A DNA stretch of 64,000 nt from positions 186,001-250,000 of the forward strand of contig NZ_BMIM01000002.1 in the NCBI RefSeq assembly GCF_014642275.1, written 5' to 3'. Every line of letters starts with the position of its first letter. Within the stretch, counting starts at the first letter, position 1. The position numbers and the translations under genes were made by a program. This stretch comes from Flavobacterium lutivivi. Lineage in GTDB: Bacteria > Bacteroidota > Bacteroidia > Flavobacteriales > Flavobacteriaceae. A model generated the notes under the pieces. The model ran no database searches, was not told the origin of the DNA, and saw only the letters and a program-made list of their open reading frames with translations. Shown piece after piece: positions 53,963-61,246 of this stretch.

Positions 53963-55222
53963 ATGTCTAAAAAACTTTTAACCATACTCTTTTTTTGTTT
54001 TGCCTCGCAGTTGTGGTGCCAAATAACGCAAGAACAACTTGAGGAAAGAAAAGCCAAAATTCAAGCCGAAATAAGAGAAAAAGAAGAGCTTTTAAAATCA
54101 ATGAAAACCAAAGAAAAATCGGTTATTAATCAATTATTGATACAAAAGGAAAAAATTGGTTTAAAAGAAAAACTCATTCGAACTACAGAAAGTCAAACGA
54201 AGATTTTGAGTAATGATATTTATGTCAATCAGTTAAAAATTAATCAGCTCAATAGAGATTTAGAAAAACTCAGAGAAGATTATGCTGAGATGATAAGAAA
54301 ATCATACAAAAGTCGTTCTGAACAAAGCAAATTAATGTTTCTTCTATCATCCGAAAATTTTTTCCAAGCCTACAAAAGACTTCAATATATGAAGCAATAC
54401 GCTAGCTTCAGAAAAATGCAAGCCGAGGAAATAAAAAGTAAAAGTCAAGAATTAGAAGTTCATAACAAGGTAATTGGTGAACAAAAAAGCGAAAAAGAAA
54501 AACTGATTGAAGAAAACGAAAAAGAACGAAAAGAATTAGAAAAAGAGAAACAAGAGCAAGAAAAAATAGCCAACCAAATAAAAAAAGATAAAGGCAAGAT
54601 TGCAGCTGAAATAAAGAAAAAGCAACAAGAAACAAGACGCATTGATTCTCAAATCCAAAAATTGATTCGCGATGCAATTGCAGCAGCAAATAAGAAAACT
54701 GCGGCAGCAAAAGCCAAAGCAAACCCAAAAACAACCACAGCAGCAGATACTAAAAAAACTGAAACATCAGCCAAGATAGTATTAACTCCCGAAGGACAAT
54801 TGGTTGCTAATAATTTTAGAGCAAACAAAGGAAGACTTCCTTGGCCAGTAGAGAAAGGAGCAGTTTCTTTACCCTATGGAGATCAGCCGCATCCTGTATA
54901 TAAAACACTTACAGTTCACAACAGTGGTGTAGAGATTTCAACTGAAAATGGAGCAAATGCACGTGCAGTTTTCAATGGCGAAGTGGCTAATGTAATTGTT
55001 CTTTCACCAGTGAATAAAGCAGTAATGATACAACATGGTGATTACTTCACAGTGTATCAAAACTTGAGTAGCGTATCAGTTTCAAAAGGAGACAAAGTTT
55101 CTACCAAGCAAAGTTTAGGTAAAATTAGAACCAATGGAGAAACAGGTAAAACAGTTTTGAAATTCATGATACTACAAAACACAACTTACAATAATCCCGC
55201 AAGTTGGTTGAGTAATATGTAA
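53963..55222 (+). CDS. EnvC-like murein hydrolase activator with degenerate M23 domain
   Basis: Protein of 419 residues. A signal peptide (KLLTILFFCFASQLWCQ) is followed by a coiled coil of about 200 residues, a Lys/Ala/Thr-rich linker and a C-terminal LytM/M23 domain. The zinc ligands are missing: NSGVEIS stands where His-x3-Asp should be and LKFMIL where HxHFE should be. As in EnvC, it probably activates an amidase rather than cutting peptidoglycan itself. Its stop codon lies inside the palindromic terminator. Confidence 0.92.
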   Translation: MSKKLLTILFFCFASQLWCQITQEQLEERKAKIQAEIREKEELLKSMKTKEKSVINQLLIQKEKIGLKEKLIRTTESQTKILSNDIYVNQLKINQLNRDLEKLREDYAEMIRKSYKSRSEQSKLMFLLSSENFFQAYKRLQYMKQYASFRKMQAEEIKSKSQELEVHNKVIGEQKSEKEKLIEENEKERKELEKEKQEQEKIANQIKKDKGKIAAEIKKKQQETRRIDSQIQKLIRDAIAAANKKTAAAKAKANPKTTTAADTKKTETSAKIVLTPEGQLVANNFRANKGRLPWPVEKGAVSLPYGDQPHPVYKTLTVHNSGVEISTENGANARAVFNGEVANVIVLSPVNKAVMIQHGDYFTVYQNLSSVSVSKGDKVSTKQSLGKIRTNGETGKTVLKFMILQNTTYNNPASWLSNM

Positions 55223-55260
55223 AACAAAAAACCCTGAAAATTTTCAGGGTTTTTTGTTTT
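55221..55260. terminator. Bidirectional terminator: perfect 40-base palindrome between two stop codons
   Basis: Twenty bases (AAAACAAAAAACCCTGAAAA) followed directly by their exact complement. It begins within the stop of the EnvC-like gene and ends in the stop of the thioesterase gene. A- and T-runs on each side suit termination in both directions. Confidence 0.93.
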
Positions 55261-55769
55261 TATTGGAACAACGCCTTTAGTTCAGTAGCATCATGAGGAT
55301 TCATTTTGCCAGCAAGAACTAGGCTAAGTTGTTTTCTTCGTAAGGCAGCATCAAAACGAGCTTTTTCTTCATCTGTTTGTGGCTCAAGAGGAGGAACAGG
55401 AACAGGATTTCCCATGTCATCTACAGCTACAAAAGTATAGATGGCTTCGTTGGCTTTTATCTTTAAACCTGACTCTCTATCTTCAATCCAAACATCAAGA
55501 TAAATCTCCATTGATGATGTAAAAGCTCTAGAAACTTTTGCTTCAACAGTAACAACACTTCCTAGCGGAATAGATCTGTTAAAAGCCACATGATTTACTG
55601 ATGCAGTAACAGTAATTCTTCTAGAATGTCTTCTGGCTGCTATACTTGCTGCACGATCCATTCTGGCTAGTAATTCGCCTCCAAATAAGTTATTCAATGG
55701 GTTTGTTTCACTCGGTAAAACCAAGTCTGTTAACACGGTAAGTGAATCAGAAGGATGTTTAGGTGTCAT
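55260..55769 (-). CDS. Acyl-CoA thioesterase (hotdog fold)
   Basis: Protein of 169 residues that hydrolyses acyl-CoA. NPLNNLFGGELLARMDRAASI includes the catalytic region of YciA/BACH-type enzymes, and TVTASVNHVAFNRSI follows. The length suits a single hotdog domain. It is convergent with the EnvC-like gene and has its own consensus promoter. Confidence 0.93.
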   Translation of the reverse strand: MTPKHPSDSLTVLTDLVLPSETNPLNNLFGGELLARMDRAASIAARRHSRRITVTASVNHVAFNRSIPLGSVVTVEAKVSRAFTSSMEIYLDVWIEDRESGLKIKANEAIYTFVAVDDMGNPVPVPPLEPQTDEEKARFDAALRRKQLSLVLAGKMNPHDATELKALFQ

Positions 55770-55780
55770 CGTTTTTTTTG

Positions 55781-55788
55781 CAAAGGTA
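55781..55788 (-). promoter_or_regulatory. -7 promoter element for the thioesterase gene
   Basis: Reads TACCTTTG on the minus strand, 12 bases before the start at 55769. Confidence 0.65.
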
Positions 55789-55801
55789 TTTGATATTAAT
55801 T

Positions 55802-55839
55802 AAAATAAAAAATCCCGAGATTTTCGGGATTTTATTTTA
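55802..55839 (-). terminator. Intrinsic terminator of the HU-SPOR gene
   Basis: ATCCCGA and TCGGGAT arms extended by A/T pairs. It overlaps the stop codon at 55832 and separates this gene from the thioesterase promoter. Confidence 0.85.
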
Positions 55840-56785
55840 TTTCTTCAATTAGCAACCAAGCATCTTTGTTGTCTAATTTTTGAATGTCTTTCATCGCTTT
55901 GTAGGCTTCTGCATAGTTAGGATAACTACCATAAAGCACGGGATATAAACCATGTTTATTCTTAGAAATTCTCTTTGCTTTGAAACCAAGTCTCAACAAA
56001 GTTTGATATGCTTTTTCGGCATTTTCCTCTATTCTAAAAGCTCCTGCAACTACATGATATGGAGTTTTAATATCATCATTTGGAACAGTTAATGTTACAG
56101 ATGGCAGTGGATTTTCAATAAAGAAAGTAGCTTCTTGAATTTTTGCATTTACTTTTTGCTGAACATTTTTTTCAACCAATAGAGTTTGCGCAGCTATTTG
56201 CTCTTCATGATTTTTATAAAGCTTAAAACCAATTCCTCCGCTAATTCCTAATGAAACAACAAAAATTGCGGCATATTTTAACCAAGAATAATTTGCTCTT
56301 TTTTCAGGAGTAATTGCTATTGGTGCTTTTTCTTCAAGGGTTTCAATTTCTTCTTTATAGATTTCTCTTTTAACTAAAGGAGAACCGAAAGAAGATAAAC
56401 CAAAAGATTCTTTCAAAAAATTGACTTGATCAATAGGAGAAAAAACAATATTCTTTTCAGTATTTAGAATAAAGCCACCAATATTTTTCAAATTTATTTG
56501 ACCTATTTCCTGTAGCATTTTCAACCAAGAGTTTACTTCTGTTTGAATAATATTTACTGCTACATCATAGTTTATTTTTTCCTCATGTGCCAAATGACTT
56601 GCCAAAAGCCCATCATTGTTTTTGATATAAGGATTAAAAGAAATTATTTTCTTTGGAGGAAAGAAAGAATGTGAACTCTCATCAATCTTTGCCGATTGGT
56701 AATCAGTCAAAAAAGCCCCAAATCCTGGGACGGTAACACATTGATATCGGTATAAAAGTTGTGAAATATATTGTTCAATCTTCAT
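55832..56785 (-). CDS. HU-CCDC81 and SPOR domain membrane protein
   Basis: Protein of 317 residues with an unusual domain order. An N-terminal HU-like domain (about 1-130) has VPGFGAFLTDYQSAKID and FNPYIKNNDGLLASHLA. A single membrane helix (about 171-190) and a C-terminal SPOR domain (about 240-317) with YHVVAGAFRIEENAEKAY follow. SPOR binds denuded peptidoglycan at division sites. The cytoplasmic HU-like part could bind DNA or a partner, linking cell-wall state to the nucleoid or division. The architecture is found in Bacteroidetes; the exact role is unknown. A -7 element (56791-56798) lies almost at the start codon. Confidence 0.88.
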   Translation of the reverse strand: MKIEQYISQLLYRYQCVTVPGFGAFLTDYQSAKIDESSHSFFPPKKIISFNPYIKNNDGLLASHLAHEEKINYDVAVNIIQTEVNSWLKMLQEIGQINLKNIGGFILNTEKNIVFSPIDQVNFLKESFGLSSFGSPLVKREIYKEEIETLEEKAPIAITPEKRANYSWLKYAAIFVVSLGISGGIGFKLYKNHEEQIAAQTLLVEKNVQQKVNAKIQEATFFIENPLPSVTLTVPNDDIKTPYHVVAGAFRIEENAEKAYQTLLRLGFKAKRISKNKHGLYPVLYGSYPNYAEAYKAMKDIQKLDNKDAWLLIEEIK

Positions 56786-56790
56786 GTTAA

Positions 56791-56798
56791 CAAAAATA
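56791..56798 (-). promoter_or_regulatory. -7 promoter element for the HU-SPOR gene
   Basis: Reads TATTTTTG on the minus strand, six bases before the start codon at 56785. The transcript would be almost leaderless. Confidence 0.5.
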
Positions 56799-56888
56799 AA
56801 TAATCAATATTTGTTTCAAAAAATTATTCACAAATTTTATTAACAATTACAATAATAAATTATCTAAATTGACCCACAAATAGTTACT

Positions 56889-57992
56889 ATGAATTTTGAA
56901 GATTTATTTTACATTTTAGCATTACAAAAAATAGAAGGTGTAGGTGATATTGTTGCCAAAAAATTGATTAACCATTGTGGTTCGGCTAAAGAAATTTTTT
57001 CTGCAAAAAGTCAACATCTAAGAAATATAGATGGAATAGGTGAAGTGCTTTTGAAAAACCTTAAAGAAAAATCAGTATTCCAGAAAGCTGAAAGCGAATT
57101 GAAATTCATTGAAAAAGAAAATATTTCTGTAATATATTTCAAAGACAAAAACTATCCAGAAAGATTAAAGCATTGCATTGATGGTCCAGTTCTTTTATTT
57201 CAATCAGGTAAAATTGATTTTGAAACAAAAAAGATTATTAGCATTGTTGGGACAAGAAATATCACCTCCTATGGAACAGAATTCACCAAAAAATTAATTG
57301 AAGATTTAGCCGTTTTCAACCCCATTATTGTTAGTGGTTTTGCCTATGGCGTTGATATTGTTGCGCATCAGGCAGCAATGGATAATAATTTGCAAACGAT
57401 AGGTGTTTTAGCTCATGGCCTTAATCAAATTTACCCCAAAACGCATAAAAAATATGTTGCCAAAATGGAGCAAAATGGTGGTTTCATGACCGAATTTTGG
57501 AGCACATCAAATCCTGATAAAGAAAATTTTGTTAGAAGAAATAGAATTGTAGCAGGAATTAGCGAAGCAACTATTGTTATAGAAAGTGCCGAAAAAGGAG
57601 GTTCATTAATTACAGCAAATGTCGCCAATGATTATAGTAGAGATGTATTTGCTGTTCCAGGAAGAACTACTGATAAATACAGTCAAGGATGCAATGATTT
57701 AATCAAAACTCAACGAGCGCATTTATTGACTTCTGCTGCCGATTTAGCCTATATATTGAATTGGGAAATAGAAAACATTAAAACACCAACTGTTCAGAAA
57801 CAACTTTTTGTTTCTCTTGATAATGATGAACAAAAAGTTTACGATTATCTCCTGAAAAATGGAAAACAATTGCTAGATGTTATTGCTATGGAATGCGATT
57901 TTCCTATTTTCAAAATTTCTACTATCTTGCTCAACATGGAACTCAAAGGTGTTATAAGACCTTTGCCAGGAAAACTTTTTGAAGCGTTATGA
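56889..57992 (+). CDS. dprA: DNA-processing protein DprA
   Basis: Protein of 367 residues that loads RecA on incoming single-stranded DNA during transformation. An N-terminal helix-hairpin-helix-like part (KIEGVGDIVAKKLIN) leads into the Rossmann-like DprA domain with SIVGTRNITSYG, GFAYGVDIVAHQAAM and ENFVRRNRIVAG. ESAEKGGSLITANVAND and AVPGRTTDKYSQGCNDLI follow. The C-terminal winged helix is present. Its role in Flavobacteria is little studied. It overlaps the next gene by four bases. Confidence 0.95.
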   Translation: MNFEDLFYILALQKIEGVGDIVAKKLINHCGSAKEIFSAKSQHLRNIDGIGEVLLKNLKEKSVFQKAESELKFIEKENISVIYFKDKNYPERLKHCIDGPVLLFQSGKIDFETKKIISIVGTRNITSYGTEFTKKLIEDLAVFNPIIVSGFAYGVDIVAHQAAMDNNLQTIGVLAHGLNQIYPKTHKKYVAKMEQNGGFMTEFWSTSNPDKENFVRRNRIVAGISEATIVIESAEKGGSLITANVANDYSRDVFAVPGRTTDKYSQGCNDLIKTQRAHLLTSAADLAYILNWEIENIKTPTVQKQLFVSLDNDEQKVYDYLLKNGKQLLDVIAMECDFPIFKISTILLNMELKGVIRPLPGKLFEAL

Positions 57993-59377
57993 AAATGAAT
58001 ATAATTAATGTTGCAAATTTACTTTCTTTAAAAAACAAATCACTTGCAGAATTGAGCGATTTGGAAATTAATGAATTGGATAAAAAAATAGATGATGAAG
58101 GAATAAATGTGGATAAAAAAGCTTTTTTGAAAGCATTGAAAAACTATCCAAATTCGTTTCAGTTTGTTCTAAATGACAAATCATTATTCAATTTTTTTAC
58201 TGATAAAAATCTGCATAAAAATCAATTTTCGAATGACAACCTTATTGTTGATATAAGAGAAATTCAATTTTTTCTGAAAACATTTCTATTTGATGAAATA
58301 TCTTTTTTTATCGACAATAAAATGAAGTCTAACGAATTTGAAAAATTAGCAGAATTGTCGGGTTCATTACGATTTTTGCCAGATGATTTGAGTAAAAAAA
58401 TCGTTCAGCAAACGGTTGAAAAAATAGATTTTGCCTATCATTCTTTTTACCCTGTTCCAAAAGATTTTTCAAAAATAAGTTACCTTAAAAATTATTATTT
58501 TTTCATATTGATAAACAATATCAATGATCCTATCATTGAAGAAAAAATGAAAGCACTTTTCACTGCTGTGAAAAAATATTTTCAAAACAGCAAAGGTTCG
58601 GAGTTTTCAAAACAGGTTTTTTCAGCAATGAAGTTTTATACCCCAACAGACAAAAGTTTTTCGGAAGAGATAAATCACATAAAAGAAAAAGCTGAAATTA
58701 GTTTTAGTAGTATTCACTTTGGTAAAAGGAAATATTATTGGCTTTACGCAATAGTTTTGGTATTGGTTATTTATAGAGGAATTATGTTTTATAATGCTTT
58801 TTCTAGCCAGTTTCCTGTCAATAACGATTATGAATCAGAGGATTATTATGAAGAACCAAAAATTGATCGCTACTATACTAACATGAAATTTCAGATTGAT
58901 AGTTTTCAAACATTTTTGGCAGGTTTCAATGAAAAACAGGTTCGAAACTTAAAAAAATCTAATATTAAAACAGGCGATAATCCATTTGAAACATTCTATA
59001 ATTATGTAACACCAAAAGACAATTTTGATTTCATAAAAATCACAAACAATACTAATTATGATTTAATTCTTTTGGAGAATAATATTGTTTATGACAGTAT
59101 CAAAATGCCTAAATCAGCCTATTTTATAAAGGCAAATGATGTCTTGCATTTAAAAAATTCAGAGACGTTAGCTAGCGAAGTTTTCAATGTTTATTTTGGC
59201 AAAAATCTGTCCTCTTTTCAAACAGAAAGCTATCATTTATTCATTAGAAAAGGTTCGATGGTAGAAAACCGTTTTAGCGAGTTACATCCACAGTCAAAAA
59301 CAATCCTCAAAAGAGATATCAAGATTACAGATGATATACAACTAACGATAAAAAATGGAGGATTGGAATTAAAATAG
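57989..59377 (+). CDS. Hypothetical protein with one membrane helix, coupled to dprA
   Basis: Protein of 462 residues. The N-terminal 240 residues look helical and cytoplasmic (KSLAELSDLEINELDKKIDD near the start). One membrane helix lies at about 250-270 (YYWLYAIVLVLVIYRGIMFY). The rest, about 190 residues, carries an acidic stretch (YESEDYYEEPK) and then beta-rich sequence with DFIKITNNTNYDLILLENN. I recognise no family. The ATGA overlap with dprA suggests coupled translation, so a link to DNA uptake is possible but unproven. It ends ten bases from trpS, tail to tail. Confidence 0.75.
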   Translation: MKMNIINVANLLSLKNKSLAELSDLEINELDKKIDDEGINVDKKAFLKALKNYPNSFQFVLNDKSLFNFFTDKNLHKNQFSNDNLIVDIREIQFFLKTFLFDEISFFIDNKMKSNEFEKLAELSGSLRFLPDDLSKKIVQQTVEKIDFAYHSFYPVPKDFSKISYLKNYYFFILINNINDPIIEEKMKALFTAVKKYFQNSKGSEFSKQVFSAMKFYTPTDKSFSEEINHIKEKAEISFSSIHFGKRKYYWLYAIVLVLVIYRGIMFYNAFSSQFPVNNDYESEDYYEEPKIDRYYTNMKFQIDSFQTFLAGFNEKQVRNLKKSNIKTGDNPFETFYNYVTPKDNFDFIKITNNTNYDLILLENNIVYDSIKMPKSAYFIKANDVLHLKNSETLASEVFNVYFGKNLSSFQTESYHLFIRKGSMVENRFSELHPQSKTILKRDIKITDDIQLTIKNGGLELK

Positions 59378-59387
59378 TTTTAGAAAT

Positions 59388-60368
59388 TTATATTTCAAAC
59401 CCCAATTTTTCCCTTACTCTTTTCAAAACGCCATCAGCAATTTTCCCAGCTTTTGCAGCACCTTTTTCTAGTAATGCATCTACTTCGTTGAGGTTGTTGA
59501 TGTAGTAGTTGTATTTTTCTCTTTCGGTTTTAAATCGTTCGCAGATTAGTTCAAAAAGAGCTTGTTTTGCATGACCATAACCAAAATCTTTATTTTCATT
59601 AGCATAACGAATTTTCATTTGAGCTATTTGTTCTGCATTAGCAACCAATTTATAAATCGCAAAAATTTTACAAGTATCAGGATTTTTTGGCTCTTCTAAT
59701 GGTGTACTATCAGTTTCTATACTCATTATTTGTTTACGCAATACTTTATCATCTAAAAAAATATTGATAATATTTCCTCTAGATTTACTCATTTTGTTTC
59801 CATCGGTTCCAGGAACATACATGGTTTCTTCTTGAACTTTGGCTTCGGGTAAAACAAATGTTTCTCCCATTTGATGGTTAAACCTTGCGGCTACATCACG
59901 AGTTATTTCTATATGTTGTAATTGGTCTTTTCCAACAGGAACAAAATTCACGTCATATAGAAGAATATCAGCAGCCATAAGCATTGGATAGGAAAACAAT
60001 CCAGCATTAACATCTTCTAGTCTATCAGCTTTGTCTTTGAAAGAATGTGCCAAAGTCAATCTTTGAAAAGGGAAAAAACAACTCAAATACCAAGACAATT
60101 CGGCTGTTTGAGGAACATCACTTTGGCGATAAAAAACAACTTTTTCAATATCTAAACCACAGGCTAACCATACCGCAGCAGTGCTATAGGTATTGTTTCT
60201 CAATTCTGAACCATTTTTTATTTGTGTTACAGAATGTAAGTCAGCAATAAAAAGAAACGTTTCGTTTTTTGGATCTTTAGATAATTCTATCGCTGGAATT
60301 ATAGCTCCTAGAAGGTTTCCTAAGTGTGGTGTTCCTGTGCTTTGAACGCCAGTTAAGATTTTCGACAT
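59388..60368 (-). CDS. trpS: Tryptophan-tRNA ligase
   Basis: Class I aminoacyl-tRNA synthetase of 326 residues. The HIGH-type motif is in GVQSTGTPHLGNLLGA and the KMSKS motif in DGNKMSKSRGN. GLFSYPMLMAADILLYD with VPVGKDQLQHIEITRD are Trp-specific core segments. The length is normal. A consensus promoter (TAACTTTG, minus strand) lies at 60385-60392. Confidence 0.97.
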   Translation of the reverse strand: MSKILTGVQSTGTPHLGNLLGAIIPAIELSKDPKNETFLFIADLHSVTQIKNGSELRNNTYSTAAVWLACGLDIEKVVFYRQSDVPQTAELSWYLSCFFPFQRLTLAHSFKDKADRLEDVNAGLFSYPMLMAADILLYDVNFVPVGKDQLQHIEITRDVAARFNHQMGETFVLPEAKVQEETMYVPGTDGNKMSKSRGNIINIFLDDKVLRKQIMSIETDSTPLEEPKNPDTCKIFAIYKLVANAEQIAQMKIRYANENKDFGYGHAKQALFELICERFKTEREKYNYYINNLNEVDALLEKGAAKAGKIADGVLKRVREKLGFEI

Positions 60369-60384
60369 GATAATTGTTTTTTTG

Positions 60385-60392
60385 CAAAGTTA
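60385..60392 (-). promoter_or_regulatory. -7 promoter element for trpS
   Basis: TAACTTTG on the minus strand, 17 bases before the start codon, in a 69-base divergent gap. Confidence 0.65.
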
Positions 60393-60424
60393 ATCCTTTA
60401 CTTCAAAAATTAATCTTCTTTGAT

Positions 60425-60432
60425 TATTTTTG
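60425..60432 (+). promoter_or_regulatory. -7 promoter element for the PlsC-like gene
   Basis: TATTTTTG ends five bases before the ATG at 60438, so the message may begin at or very near the start codon. Confidence 0.5.
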
Positions 60433-60437
60433 ACACT

Positions 60438-61181
60438 ATGAGATTTTTCAAGATTATTTTTTGGATATTATGGAGAATATGGTTCTATGTTTTGGTTTTA
60501 CTGCCAATTTTAGTGCTATTTCCATTATTAATTATTTCGATATCAAAAGAAAAATGGTATCCTTACTTTTTTGTTCTTGCTAGGATTTGGGCTAGGTTCA
60601 TTTTATTTGGTATGGGATTCCGAACTAAAGTGATATATGATCAGGAAATTTTGCAAGGGAAGAGTTATATGTTTGTTGCCAATCATACATCTATGACAGA
60701 TATTATGTTGATGCTTTCTGTAACTAGAAATCCTTTTGTTTTTGTGGGGAAAAAAGAATTGGCAAACATACCTTTATTTGGGTTTTTCTATAAAAAAACA
60801 TGTATTTTGGTTGATAGAAATAGTCAAAAAAGCAGATTTGAAGTTTATGAAAGAGCTCAAAAGAGACTTAATCAAGGTTTGAGTATCTGTATTTTCCCTG
60901 AAGGTGGTGTTCCAGATGAAAATATTATTCTAGATGAGTTCAAAGATGGCGCATTCAGGCTTGCTATTGAGCATAAAATCCCTATTGTTCCAATGACATT
61001 TTATGACAATAAAAAAAGATTATCATATACTTTTTTTAGTGGTAGTCCGGGAATTATGAGAGCAAAAATTCATCATTTTTTTGATACTATGAACTTGACT
61101 ATGGATGCCAAAAAGGAAATTAAAGAAAACGTTAGAGAAGTTATACTTACTGAGCTGATGAACGACATTAAAACAAAATAG
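60438..61181 (+). CDS. Lysophospholipid (1-acylglycerol-3-phosphate) acyltransferase
   Basis: Membrane-bound acyltransferase of 247 residues, PlsC family. An N-terminal hydrophobic anchor (about 4-40) precedes NHTSMTDIMLML, which holds the catalytic His-x4-Asp. FVGKKELANIPLFGFFYKK and the FPEGGVPDE motif bind the glycerol phosphate. It probably makes phosphatidic acid. The start at 60438 is chosen because the longer frame begins with a TTG upstream of the -7 element. Confidence 0.92.
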   Translation: MRFFKIIFWILWRIWFYVLVLLPILVLFPLLIISISKEKWYPYFFVLARIWARFILFGMGFRTKVIYDQEILQGKSYMFVANHTSMTDIMLMLSVTRNPFVFVGKKELANIPLFGFFYKKTCILVDRNSQKSRFEVYERAQKRLNQGLSICIFPEGGVPDENIILDEFKDGAFRLAIEHKIPIVPMTFYDNKKRLSYTFFSGSPGIMRAKIHHFFDTMNLTMDAKKEIKENVREVILTELMNDIKTK

Positions 61182-61205
61182 CACTGAATTTCAGTGCTAT
61201 TTTTA
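61175..61205. terminator. Bidirectional intrinsic terminator
   Basis: AAAATAGCACTGAA and its exact complement surround a single central T. It contains the stop of the PlsC-like gene and lies downstream of the convergent beta-barrel gene. Confidence 0.88.
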
Positions 61206-61246
61206 GTTATCAAAAATGATAACCTAACTTAACTAATTTAAACAAA

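Noticed and set aside
54408-54734. Open frame of 108 codons on the minus strand inside the EnvC-like gene
   Set aside because: It is the antisense of the Lys/Glu-rich coiled coil, giving a Phe/Leu-rich product; the forward gene is well supported.
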